Source: CAYYHA01 sp964471535 (GTDB lineage: Bacteria > Myxococcota > Myxococcia > SLRQ01). Taken from it: 10,399 nt of DNA. The notes under the pieces are model-generated. The model made no database searches. It was not told where the DNA came from and saw only the letters and a list, made by a program, of their open reading frames with translations. This document shows, in pieces, positions 1 to 6,517 of this stretch. The stretch covers positions 1 through 10,399 of the forward strand of contig CAYYHA010000147.1 in the NCBI GenBank assembly GCA_964471535.1, in the 5' to 3' direction. How positions within the stretch are numbered: the first letter of the stretch is position 1; each line of letters begins with the position of its first letter. A program made the position numbers and the translations under genes.

Positions 1-858
1 CGGTCCTTGCGCAGCGGCGCGGCCAAGGTGGCACTTGTGGTGCCACCACGCTTCGGCGCCGACCTCTCGGCGGGACGCAGCAGCCAGCTGCAGCTCATCG
101 TAGATGGATCCGAGCCCCTCAGCGTCTCGAGCGCCTCGAGCACCGCGGCCGCTCTCGCCGCCGCCTATGGCGCCGAACTCCTCGAAGCACGTCTCGGCGC
201 ACGGGGTGTCGCACCGGTTACGGTCGAGCCGCTCATCGCATTCAATCCCGAGCTACGCACGGCGGTGTTCATCGTGCCCGGGCTCGTCGGCGTGATCCTG
301 ACGATGACCATGGTCATGCTCACCGCAATGGCCATCGCCCGAGAGCGGGAGCGGGGAACCCTCGAGCAGCTCATCGTCACGCCGGTGCGTCGCTCGGAGC
401 TGGTCGTGGGAAAGATCGTCCCCTACGTCCTTGTCGGCTACGTGCAGGCGTCGGTGATCCTAGCGATCGGTCGCTACGTTTTCGACGTTCCCATCGCCGG
501 CTCCTTGCCGTTGCTGTACGCCCTGGCGCTTCCCTTCATCGGGGCGAACCTCGCCCTCGGGCTCTTCTTTTCTACGTTGGCAAGGACGCAGCAGCAGGCG
601 ATGCAGATGTCGATGTTCTTCCTACTGCCAAACATCCTCCTCTCCGGCTTCATGTTTCCGTGGGAAGCGATGCCGAAGCCGGCGCAGTGGATCTCCCTGG
701 CGCTTCCGCTGACCCACTTCCTGCGGATCGTGCGCGGCATCACCCTGAAGGGCGCCGGCCTGGCAGATCTCGGTGACGAACTCCTCTGGCTCGTGGGAAT
801 TCTCTGCGCCCTGGTGGTCGTCGCCTCACTGAACTTTCGCAAGCGGGTCGACGTGTGA
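1..858 (+). CDS. ABC-2 type transporter permease, 5'-truncated by window edge
   Basis: Membrane permease subunit of an ABC exporter of the YbhR/YbhS/YhhJ type. The reading frame is open from base 1, so the gene begins outside the window; family members are about 370-380 residues, so roughly the first 90-100 are missing. The visible part starts in the extracytoplasmic domain. It then shows the hallmark stretch FNPELRTAVFIVPGLVG entering a membrane helix (about nt 262-342) and the cytoplasmic signature ERERGTLEQLIVTPV just after it. Four more hydrophobic helices follow, with LSGFMFP and PLTHFLRIVRGI motifs and a short basic C-terminus (FRKRVDV). An ATPase and possibly a membrane-fusion protein and a second permease would be expected upstream. 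The substrate cannot be told from this subunit. The family call is secure. Confidence 0.93.
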   Translation, partial: RSLRSGAAKVALVVPPRFGADLSAGRSSQLQLIVDGSEPLSVSSASSTAAALAAAYGAELLEARLGARGVAPVTVEPLIAFNPELRTAVFIVPGLVGVILTMTMVMLTAMAIARERERGTLEQLIVTPVRRSELVVGKIVPYVLVGYVQASVILAIGRYVFDVPIAGSLPLLYALALPFIGANLALGLFFSTLARTQQQAMQMSMFFLLPNILLSGFMFPWEAMPKPAQWISLALPLTHFLRIVRGITLKGAGLADLGDELLWLVGILCALVVVASLNFRKRVDV

Positions 859-935
859 GCGCGGGCGCCGTGGCCGACTTTCTGGGTGGCGGCAGCGCAG
901 GAGACACGCTCGGCCCATCGGACCGTCGCGATAGA

Positions 936-956
936 CTGGGGCCCCTTGGCGCCCAG
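936..956 (+). terminator. GC-rich hairpin after the ABC permease gene
   Basis: CTGGG (936-940) pairs with CCCAG (952-956) and the inner GCC (941-943) pairs with GGC (948-950) around a CCTT loop, leaving a single bulged G at 951. This gives eight base pairs in the 135-base gap between the permease stop and the next gene. No T-run follows, so it is either a weak or factor-assisted terminator or a leader structure of the next gene. Structure seen in sequence; function inferred. Confidence 0.35.
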
Positions 957-993
957 GGAGACAGAGGCCGGCGGGCTAGGGAAGCGCGGTGGC

Positions 994-1503
994 GTGTGGA
1001 TGCTCGTCGGTGTGCTCCGGATTGTAGGAGGCCTCTTCTTCCTCGGCGGCAGCGTGCAGTCGTATCTCCGCCAGCGTGAGGTGGCGGAGCGCTTCCTGCC
1101 GGTGGGTGGGACGGTCCTCGAGAGCAAGGTTCGCACGCGTGCGACCACCGACGGCCCTCCCACCTACTGGCCCGAGGTTCGCTACGCCTACGAGATCGGA
1201 GACCAGCGCTACGTAGGCGCGCGCTACTCGTTCTACCGCGGCGGATCCGAAGACTACCGGGCCGTTCGGAGCCAGGTGGAGACCCGCTACGCCCCCGGCC
1301 GCGAGATCACCGTGTACATCGACCCCGGGAGGCCGGGGGTGTCGGTCCTGGACGGCGAAGCCCCGGACGGCCGCATCTGGCCAGTGGCGCTCTTCGCGCT
1401 CGTCTTCGTCGCAGGTGGTATTCTGCTGGTGTGGCAAGGACTGCGCAGGGCGCGCCGCGGAGGGCGCGGCATCCCCTCCGACGGCATGGAGCGTGAACCA
1501 TGA
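994..1503 (+). CDS. DUF3592 domain membrane protein
   Basis: Small protein of about 169 residues with one hydrophobic helix at each end: MLVGVLRIVGGLFFLGGSV near the start, and WPVALFALVFVAGGILLVW near the end followed by an arginine-rich cytoplasmic tail. Between them lies a soluble region with the DUF3592 pattern: GTVLESKV, YWPEVRYAYEIGDQRYVGARY, then YAPGREITVYIDPGRPGVSVLDG. The biochemical role of DUF3592 is unknown; the layout suggests an extracytoplasmic domain anchored at both ends. The start is uncertain. GTG 994 lies 11 bases after AGGGA (978-982), ATG 1000 is in frame six bases later, and a GTG at 886 would add a non-hydrophobic leader I consider unlikely. Its stop overlaps the ATG of the lipoprotein gene, so the two are probably co-translated. 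Confidence 0.8.
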   Translation: MWMLVGVLRIVGGLFFLGGSVQSYLRQREVAERFLPVGGTVLESKVRTRATTDGPPTYWPEVRYAYEIGDQRYVGARYSFYRGGSEDYRAVRSQVETRYAPGREITVYIDPGRPGVSVLDGEAPDGRIWPVALFALVFVAGGILLVWQGLRRARRGGRGIPSDGMEREP

Positions 1504-3404
1504 AACGCCTGGGCAACGAGCCACCCCAGCACCTACGCACTCGGATCCTGACTCTTGCACTCTTGCTCGGCGCCGGTGCCGTCTGGGTGGCCTCGGCCTG
1601 TGTGCTCGACTCCATCGACCTCGAGCGGCCCGGCTTCCCCTGCAACCCCGATGGCAGCTGTCGCAACGGGCTGGTCTGTGAGGACGGGGTGTGCGTGCGG
1701 CCGCCAGATGCGGGCAGCGGCACTGCCGATGGCGGCCCATCGGACGGTGGCCGCCGAGATGCCGGCAGGAGTGACGGAGGCCAGCTCGACGCAGGCGCTC
1801 CTGACGGAGGCCCCAGCGACGGCGGCCCCCCGGATGGTGGCGGCAACGATGGCGGCCCCACGGTGGACGGAGGGCCCACCTGTGAACCCTCCGGCGCGAT
1901 GGCCTGCCGGGGCTGCGCCGACGGAACGCCCTGTACGCAGGCCTCCGGCGGTGGCGTGTGCCTCGGGCAGACCTGCTTCGACGGGTGCTGGGTGGGGGGA
2001 GAGGCGATCCCCACCGGCACCACGGAACCCGGAAACCCCTGCCGCGTCTGTGACCCGCGCGTGAGTGCCACCGCCTTTACGGATCTCCTCGATGGGACCG
2101 CCTGCACCGACGATGGGAACCCATGCACCGCAGACCAATGCCAGATGGGGGCATGCACGCACGAGGCGGTCCAGGACGATACGCCCTGCCCACCCGACAC
2201 CAACCCCTGCACCGAGGATCTGTGCCGCGCCGGGACCTGCACCCACCCACCTGCTGCCGCGGGCACCGCCTGCGGTGCGAGCGGCCAGTGTGACGGCTCG
2301 GGCAACTGCAGCGAAGGCTGTGACATCGGCGGAACCTTCTATGCGGCGGGGACCGTGGATCCGAACGAGCCCTGCCGACTCTGCGATCCCACCCAGGACG
2401 CCCAGGGCTGGACACCTCGCCCCGACGGCACGGACTGCGACGATGGGGACCTCTGCAACGGGATCTACGCCTGTCAGAGCGGCGCGTGCGTGGAAACCTC
2501 GCCCGCAGAAACCTGCGGAACGCCTCCGGCCTGCCATGACGCGGCCGGGGCCACCTGTGACCCCGTGACGGGAACCTGCACCTATCCGCAGAGCCCCGAT
2601 GGCACGGTCTGTGGTCCGGACTCCGTCTGCCTGGCCGGATCCTGCCAGGCCGGCTGCTACCTCTCGGGTGCCTTCTATCCCTCGGGTACGGCTCACCCGT
2701 CGAACCCCTGCCTCGAGTGCGACCCACTGCGGTCCACGACCGACTGGTCCTCGCTGGCCGACGGGACGGACTGCGACGACGGCGACCTCTGCAACGGCGT
2801 GGCCACCTGCCAGGGTGGCACGTGCATGGCGAGCGCAGGCGTCGTCTGTGAGGCGCCGCCCACCTGCCGGACCGCACAGGGCGCGACCTGTGATCCCGGC
2901 ACCGGTGAGTGCAGCTATCCCCCAAGCCCCGACGGCACGAGCTGTGGCCTGGGAGCGGTCTGCGTGGCTGGCTCCTGCCAGGCGGGCTGCTACATTTCCG
3001 GCATCTTCTATCCCCCAGGCGCGTCGAATCCAGGCGACCCGTGCTTGGCCTGTGACCCTGGCCAGTCGACCAGCGCCTGGTCTCCCAGCCCAGATGGCAC
3101 CACCTGCTCGGTCGGCTTCTGTGTGGGAGGCAGTTGTACGCCGGGCGACTGTTACATCAATGGAGCCGTCTACGCCTCGGGCCAGAGCGATCCCACCGAG
3201 GAGTGCCGTTATTGCCACCCTTCGCTTTCAACGACCAGCTGGACCACGCAAGCGGACAACACCACCTGCGGAAGCTGGGATATGGGATGCTGCTCGGGCA
3301 GCTGTGTGAGTCTCGGATCGAATGTCAACTGCGGCTGGTGCGGCAACCGCTGTGCATTCAACGAAGAATGCCTGAACGGAACCTGCCAGCCGCGTGGGGG
3401 GTAG
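1500..3404 (+). CDS. Cysteine-rich repeat lipoprotein with Asp-Gly-Gly linker
   Basis: 634-residue predicted exported lipoprotein. Residues 1-34 form a basic start, a hydrophobic helix and a lipobox-like VASAC, with Cys34 as the probable lipidated residue. A small Cys cluster (residues 51-65) is followed by a flexible linker (about 68-127) rich in DGG/DAG. The body has five units of exactly 40 residues starting at Cys163, 274, 386, 497 and 551, with pattern C-x3-G-x2-Y-x2-G-x3-P-x2-P-C-x2-C-DP-x7-W-x4-DGT-x-C (unit 1 and unit 5 vary). Spacers between units hold further Cys motifs such as CTDDGNPCTADQC. The C-terminus (597-629) resembles a Stig1-type Cys motif (CCSGSCV ... NCGWCGNRC). GGAG at 1488-1491, eight bases before the ATG, supports the start. 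It is likely a cell-surface or periplasmic disulfide-rich protein of adhesive or structural use; no catalytic motif is visible. Confidence 0.88.
   Translation: MKRLGNEPPQHLRTRILTLALLLGAGAVWVASACVLDSIDLERPGFPCNPDGSCRNGLVCEDGVCVRPPDAGSGTADGGPSDGGRRDAGRSDGGQLDAGAPDGGPSDGGPPDGGGNDGGPTVDGGPTCEPSGAMACRGCADGTPCTQASGGGVCLGQTCFDGCWVGGEAIPTGTTEPGNPCRVCDPRVSATAFTDLLDGTACTDDGNPCTADQCQMGACTHEAVQDDTPCPPDTNPCTEDLCRAGTCTHPPAAAGTACGASGQCDGSGNCSEGCDIGGTFYAAGTVDPNEPCRLCDPTQDAQGWTPRPDGTDCDDGDLCNGIYACQSGACVETSPAETCGTPPACHDAAGATCDPVTGTCTYPQSPDGTVCGPDSVCLAGSCQAGCYLSGAFYPSGTAHPSNPCLECDPLRSTTDWSSLADGTDCDDGDLCNGVATCQGGTCMASAGVVCEAPPTCRTAQGATCDPGTGECSYPPSPDGTSCGLGAVCVAGSCQAGCYISGIFYPPGASNPGDPCLACDPGQSTSAWSPSPDGTTCSVGFCVGGSCTPGDCYINGAVYASGQSDPTEECRYCHPSLSTTSWTTQADNTTCGSWDMGCCSGSCVSLGSNVNCGWCGNRCAFNEECLNGTCQPRGG
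1701..1880 (+). repeat. Low-complexity Asp-Gly-Gly linker coding region
   Basis: About 60 codons made mostly of Asp, Gly, Pro, Ser and Ala in irregular PSDGG / PDGG / DAG units (protein residues 68-127). Linkers of this kind sit between the lipidated N-terminus and the folded part of many myxobacterial lipoproteins. The DNA is a degenerate GAC-GG-rich repeat, likely prone to length change. Confidence 0.75.
1986..3269 (+). repeat. Five 40-residue Cys-rich units, the middle ones in a 111-112 residue tandem array
   Basis: Units lie at nt 1986-2105, 2319-2438, 2655-2774, 2988-3107 and 3150-3269. The first four start 111, 112 and 111 codons apart, so the true duplication unit is the 40-residue module plus a roughly 71-residue Cys-rich spacer. 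Spacers 2 and 3 are clearly homologous (both begin DGTDCDDGDLCNG and end SCQAGCY). Spacer 1 is different (CTxDxNPCTxDxC-type motifs) and the last spacer is cut to 14 residues. Confidence 0.85.
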
Positions 3405-3422
3405 CCGGGAGCGGCCGTGCGG

Positions 3423-3438
3423 GCGGGTCAGTACCCGC
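3423..3438. terminator. Short hairpin between convergent genes
   Basis: GCGGGT (3423-3428) and ACCCGC (3433-3438) form a perfect six-pair stem with a CAGT loop in the 33-base gap between the lipoprotein stop and the stop of the PLP enzyme gene. Its symmetry allows action on both strands. There is no T-run, so intrinsic termination would be weak. Confidence 0.45.
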
Positions 3439-4754
3439 TAGCCCCCGGCGGTGGCGTAGCGGAACGCCGCCTCCAGGTCGCGAATGATGTCGTCGGGGGA
3501 CTCGATGCCCACCGATAGACGGATCGCGTTGGGCGCGATTCCACCCTTCGCTCGCTCCTCCGGTGGCACCGCGGCGTGGGTCATCGCGCCGGGGTTCTCG
3601 ATGAGGGTGCGGAGCTGTCCCAGGCTCACCGCCAGCGTCAGCGTATAGGCCTCGCGGGCGATCCAATCGATGAGGCGCACACACCGCTTCGGTTCAGCAG
3701 GATCCTCTTCCACCGTCTCGAAGTAGATCATGTTTCCCGGCGAGAAGTGTCCCTCGGGGTCGCGCATCTGCCGCTTGGCCAAGAGGTATTGGGGATGGTC
3801 CTCGAGCCCGGGATAGGAGACCCGGCGGACCATCGGGTGGCCCTGCAGGAAGCGCGCGATGGTCATCGCGCTGGCCATCTGCTTCTTCAGCCGCAGCGGC
3901 AGGGTCGGCAGACCATAGACCAGAATCGGCCACGCGCTCTTGGGGGCGAGCACGCCGCCGAAGTCCTTCCGATAGAGGAGCAGCGGCCCCTCGAGCTGCC
4001 GCGGCGCGATCACCGCACCGCCCATGTCGGTGCCGAAGCCGCCAATGTTCTTGGTGAGCGAATGGACCACGACGTCGGCCCCCAAGGACAGCGGCCGCTG
4101 GCAGTAGGGCGTGGCGAAGGTGTTGTCCACCACTACCCAGATGCGCGCACCGTCCTCGCGCTCCCGGTTGGCATCGTTGACCACCTCCCGGACCATCGCC
4201 AAATCGATGAGTTCGAGGGTCGGGTTCACCGGCGTCTCGAAGTAGACGACGCGGGTCTCGGGACGGATGGCCTGCTGTAGCGCATCGCGCTCCCGCAGGT
4301 CCACCCGGCTCACGTCGACAGAGAGGCGGGGATACCAGCTGCGCAGGAGGCTGTCCGTGCAGCCATAGAGCGTACGGTGCGCGACGAGGTGCTCGCCCGA
4401 CTTCAGGAGGACGCCGAGTGCCGCCGAGATCGCCGCCATGCCGCTGGCGAAGGCGACGCACACATCTCCGCCCTCGATCGCCGCCAGTTCGTCCTCGAGC
4501 ATGCCGCGGGTGGGCTCGTCGAGGCGATCGTAGATGTAGATGGGCTCGCGCCGCTCGGCGGTCCCCGCCGCGTACTCGCGAAAGCCCGTCGCCCCGCGCT
4601 CGGTGGTATCGAGTCGGTAGGTCACCGAACTCGACTGCGGAGGGATCAGGTGGTGGCGAAAATCCCACTTCTCGGTGAAGTGCCGGCCATGAATGAGGAA
4701 GGAGTCCCAGGCGACCCCTTCGGGAACCTCACGGATGGGACGGTCGTCGGCCAT
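3438..4754 (-). CDS. PLP-dependent trans-sulfuration family enzyme (cystathionine gamma-synthase / methionine gamma-lyase type)
   Basis: 438-residue fold-type I PLP enzyme of the Cys/Met metabolism family (usual length about 380-430). Key positions are visible. Y75-x-R77 in YIYDRLDEPT is the phosphate-binding element given to the neighbouring subunit (YSR in most members). Tyr130 in TLYGCT stacks on the cofactor. Asp210 in VVVDNTFATP binds the pyridine nitrogen, and Lys235 in VVHSLTKNIGG forms the Schiff base. Arg412 in IRLSVGIE binds the substrate carboxylate, and SLGQLRTLIENPGAMTH is the family C-terminal signature. The lysine loop reads HSLTKNIGGFGTDMGG rather than the common HSATKYLGGHSD, so this is a divergent subfamily. 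Beta- versus gamma-elimination or -replacement cannot be decided from sequence. GGAGGT five bases upstream fixes the start. It stands alone, divergent from the Nudix gene. Confidence 0.92.
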   Translation of the reverse strand: MADDRPIREVPEGVAWDSFLIHGRHFTEKWDFRHHLIPPQSSSVTYRLDTTERGATGFREYAAGTAERREPIYIYDRLDEPTRGMLEDELAAIEGGDVCVAFASGMAAISAALGVLLKSGEHLVAHRTLYGCTDSLLRSWYPRLSVDVSRVDLRERDALQQAIRPETRVVYFETPVNPTLELIDLAMVREVVNDANREREDGARIWVVVDNTFATPYCQRPLSLGADVVVHSLTKNIGGFGTDMGGAVIAPRQLEGPLLLYRKDFGGVLAPKSAWPILVYGLPTLPLRLKKQMASAMTIARFLQGHPMVRRVSYPGLEDHPQYLLAKRQMRDPEGHFSPGNMIYFETVEEDPAEPKRCVRLIDWIAREAYTLTLAVSLGQLRTLIENPGAMTHAAVPPEERAKGGIAPNAIRLSVGIESPDDIIRDLEAAFRYATAGG

Positions 4755-4759
4755 GTGCT

Positions 4760-4765
4760 ACCTCC
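4760..4765 (-). promoter_or_regulatory. Ribosome binding site of the PLP enzyme gene
   Basis: On the minus strand GGAGGT is followed by five bases and ATG (4754-4752). This fixes the start of the PLP enzyme. Confidence 0.8.
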
Positions 4766-4858
4766 GGCGCGGAACCTATGTTCGCCACGGGCGCCTGTCC
4801 ACGCCCCGCGCCGCGCGGCTCGCGCCCCCGTGCTCCACCCGAGCTAGGATGCCCGTCC

Positions 4859-5278
4859 ATGCCCCGCCCCATCTCCGCCGGCACCGTCCTCTACCGCGAA
4901 GGGCCCGACGGCCTCGAGGTGCTCCTCGTCCACCCGTCGGGCAACTACAACCGAAAGGCCCCGTGGAGCATCCCCAAGGGCCTTCCCGAAGCGGGAGAAT
5001 CTCTCGAGGCAGCGGCGCGCCGGGAGACCCGGGAGGAGACGGGCGTCGAGCCGGGCCCGCTCGTCGACATCGGCACCGTGGACTATCGGCGGAGCCGAAA
5101 GACCATCCACGCGTTCGCGGGCCCCCTCCCCGCCGGCGCGCAGCCCCACGTGGCCTCGTGGGAGGTGGATCGAGCCGAGATGCTGCCCCTCGAGGAAGCC
5201 CGGCGCCTCATCCACCCCGACCAGGCGCCGCTGCTCGATCGGATTCCGGTCTCGGTGCCTGCCGCGCCTCGGAGCTGA
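4859..5278 (+). CDS. Nudix hydrolase, small COG4119-like type
   Basis: 139-residue Nudix hydrolase. The full Nudix box G-x5-E-x7-RE-x2-EE-x-G-V spans residues 41-63 (GLPEAGE ... RRETREETGV), so the metal-binding glutamates needed to split a nucleoside diphosphate linked to X are all present. SAGTVLYRE at the start, VLLVHPSGNY and PWSIPKG before the box resemble the predicted NTP pyrophosphohydrolases of COG4119; the true substrate is unknown. I chose ATG 4859 over an in-frame ATG at 4778 because the added 27 residues are Pro/Arg-rich filler and SAGTVLYR is normally near the N-terminus. No Shine-Dalgarno is evident. A TAGGAT hexamer ends eight bases before the ATG, leaving a leaderless message possible. 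The last 71 bases overlap the convergent DUF4442 gene. Confidence 0.9.
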   Translation: MPRPISAGTVLYREGPDGLEVLLVHPSGNYNRKAPWSIPKGLPEAGESLEAAARRETREETGVEPGPLVDIGTVDYRRSRKTIHAFAGPLPAGAQPHVASWEVDRAEMLPLEEARRLIHPDQAPLLDRIPVSVPAAPRS

Positions 5279-5786
5279 GCCCCCGCGGCATCTTCCGCCG
5301 CACGTAGAGGGTCTTCTCCACCGTCGCCACCACCTCGCCCGACGCATCGCGGATCTGCGCCACGAAGGTCGGGCGGTAGGGCCGGCCCGAGCTGCTCTCC
5401 CGGCGGATGGTCTCGATCTCGCCCTCGGTGACGGCGAGGCGAGCCCAGACGCGCCCACGGCCCGGCTTCTCGAACACAATCTTCGCCGCCTGATCCCAGA
5501 CGACGTAGCCTTCGCCCAGGATCTGGATCAGCATGAGCATGTAGAAGGGATCGACCATGCTGTAGAGGTTGCCGCCAAAGTGCGTACCGACGTAGTTGCG
5601 GTTGTAGAAACGAAGCGGCATCTCGACGACGACCTCACGAAAGTCAGACCGGATCTGGCGCACCACGACTCCGGCCCCGAGGTACGGGGGATAGAGGTTC
5701 AAGATCCGCCGTAGCCACTTCGGGTCGCGCAACAGCCGCTTCGACCAGGCCCCCAGGGACAGGGCTCCCAAGGACAGGACTCGCAT
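5208..5786 (-). CDS. DUF4442 hotdog-fold protein
   Basis: 192-residue protein matching DUF4442, a hotdog-fold family related to acyl-CoA thioesterases, though most members have no proven substrate. The helix-containing core is residues 59-90: RFYNRNYVGTHFGGNLYSM, then VDPFYMLMLIQILG. The beta strands after it include VWARLAVTEGEIE and PTFVAQIRDASGEVVATVEKTLYVRRK. A perfect GAGGAGG (5791-5797) four bases before the ATG supports the start. The last 23 or so residues (after KMPRGL) are Arg/Ala/Pro-rich and are encoded opposite the 3' end of the Nudix gene, so the tail looks like a read-through extension of the domain. It is divergent from the nitroreductase with 96 bases between them. Confidence 0.88.
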   Translation of the reverse strand: MRVLSLGALSLGAWSKRLLRDPKWLRRILNLYPPYLGAGVVVRQIRSDFREVVVEMPLRFYNRNYVGTHFGGNLYSMVDPFYMLMLIQILGEGYVVWDQAAKIVFEKPGRGRVWARLAVTEGEIETIRRESSSGRPYRPTFVAQIRDASGEVVATVEKTLYVRRKMPRGLSSEARQAPRPESDRAAAPGRGG

Positions 5787-5882
5787 CGTGCCTCCTCGAC
5801 TCCGCCGGCCGTCCTACCGCCGCTGCGGCACAGGCCGCAAGCACCTCTTGCACCGCCACTCGATTCCTCGAAGATACGGGGC
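5787..5882. promoter_or_regulatory. Divergent promoter region, DUF4442 / nitroreductase
   Basis: 96 bases between divergent starts. GAGGAGG (5791-5797) serves the minus-strand gene. On the plus strand TTGCAC (5848-5853) and GATACG (5873-5878) are a weak -35/-10 pair with 19-base spacing. The -10-like hexamer lies only four bases before ATG 5883. No strong dyad is apparent. Confidence 0.35.
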
Positions 5883-6494
5883 ATGAGGCATGTCAAACCC
5901 GCCCCGGCGGCTCACCCCGTCCACGACCTCGTCCGCAACCGCTGGAGCACCGTCTCCTTCTCGGGGGAGCCCCTCGAAGCGCCGACCCTTCGCTCGCTCC
6001 TCGAGGCGGCACGGTGGGCCCCCTCGAGCCGCAACGAACAACCCTGGCGTTTCGTCGTCGCACCTCGCGGGGACGAGAAGGCCTTCGACACCCTGCTCGC
6101 CTGCCTCGACGAGGGCAACCGGCGGTGGGCAGGCGCGGCGGGCGCCCTTCTCCTCGCGGTGGCGCGAACGACCTTCGCCCAAACCGGTGCTCCCAACCCG
6201 CACGCCTGGCACGACGTGGGCCTGGCGATCGCGCAGCTCACCCTGCAGGCCACCGCCCTCGGCCTCTCTGTGCACCCCATGGGCGGCTTCTCCGCCGAGG
6301 CCGCACGGACCGCCTGCGGGATCCCCGACGGTTTCGAGCCCGTGACGGCGCTGGCCGTGGGTGCGCCGGCGCCCCCCGACGCGCTGCCCGAGGACCTCCG
6401 CCGGCGGGAACTCGAGCCGCGCCGCCGACGGCCTCAGTCGGAGTTCGCGTTCGGCCTGCGCTGGGGCGAGGCATGGGCCGGCGAGGCGGAGTGA
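5883..6494 (+). CDS. Nitroreductase family FMN-dependent oxidoreductase
   Basis: 203-residue protein of the nitroreductase superfamily (usually 180-220 residues), which binds FMN as a dimer and reduces nitro groups, quinones or related electrophiles with NAD(P)H. Visible motifs are RNRWSTVSFS (19-28) for FMN phosphate, LLEAARWAPSSRNEQPWRF (39-57) for FMN contact and dimerisation, HDVGLAIAQLTLQATALGL (110-128), the core helix at the dimer interface, and HPMGGF (131-136). The C-terminus is Arg-rich. The start is ATG 5883; no good Shine-Dalgarno is seen, only GGGG just upstream. The stop lies in a palindrome shared with the convergent ArsC-VOC gene. Its physical link to the downstream LysR-controlled set suggests a possible shared role in electrophile handling, but it sits on the other strand with its own promoter. 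Confidence 0.9.
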   Translation: MRHVKPAPAAHPVHDLVRNRWSTVSFSGEPLEAPTLRSLLEAARWAPSSRNEQPWRFVVAPRGDEKAFDTLLACLDEGNRRWAGAAGALLLAVARTTFAQTGAPNPHAWHDVGLAIAQLTLQATALGLSVHPMGGFSAEAARTACGIPDGFEPVTALAVGAPAPPDALPEDLRRRELEPRRRRPQSEFAFGLRWGEAWAGEAE

Positions 6495-6517
6495 GGCGCC
6501 TCCCGGCGCCCCCTCAC
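6491..6517. terminator. Bidirectional terminator carrying both stop codons
   Basis: GGCGCC (6495-6500) and GGCGCC (6505-6510) form a six-pair stem with a TCCC loop. GTGA (6491-6494) and TCAC (6514-6517) extend it by four pairs past a CCC bulge. The TGA of the nitroreductase (6492-6494) and the TGA of the convergent gene (6514-6516 on the minus strand) lie in opposite arms. No T-run follows on either strand. Confidence 0.5.

Noticed and set aside
855..1079. Short plus-strand frame starting at the GTG that overlaps the ABC permease stop
   Set aside because: Gly/Arg-rich composition and overlap with the better-supported DUF3592 gene in another frame; no domain signal.
1701..1880. Repeat-rich stretch considered as a CRISPR-like or tandem DNA array
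   Set aside because: The repeats are irregular, short and follow codon boundaries; they encode the Asp-Gly-Gly linker.
1533..3218. 561-codon open frame on the minus strand opposite the Cys-rich lipoprotein
   Set aside because: Composition is Gly/Ala/Arg/Val-rich without motifs, and it mirrors the repeats of the plus-strand gene. The plus strand has a signal peptide, a good ribosome site and regular Cys spacing. High GC suppresses stops in antisense frames.
4778..4858. 27-residue N-terminal extension of the Nudix hydrolase
   Set aside because: Pro/Arg-rich with no ribosome site, and the conserved SAGTVLYR strand normally starts the protein.
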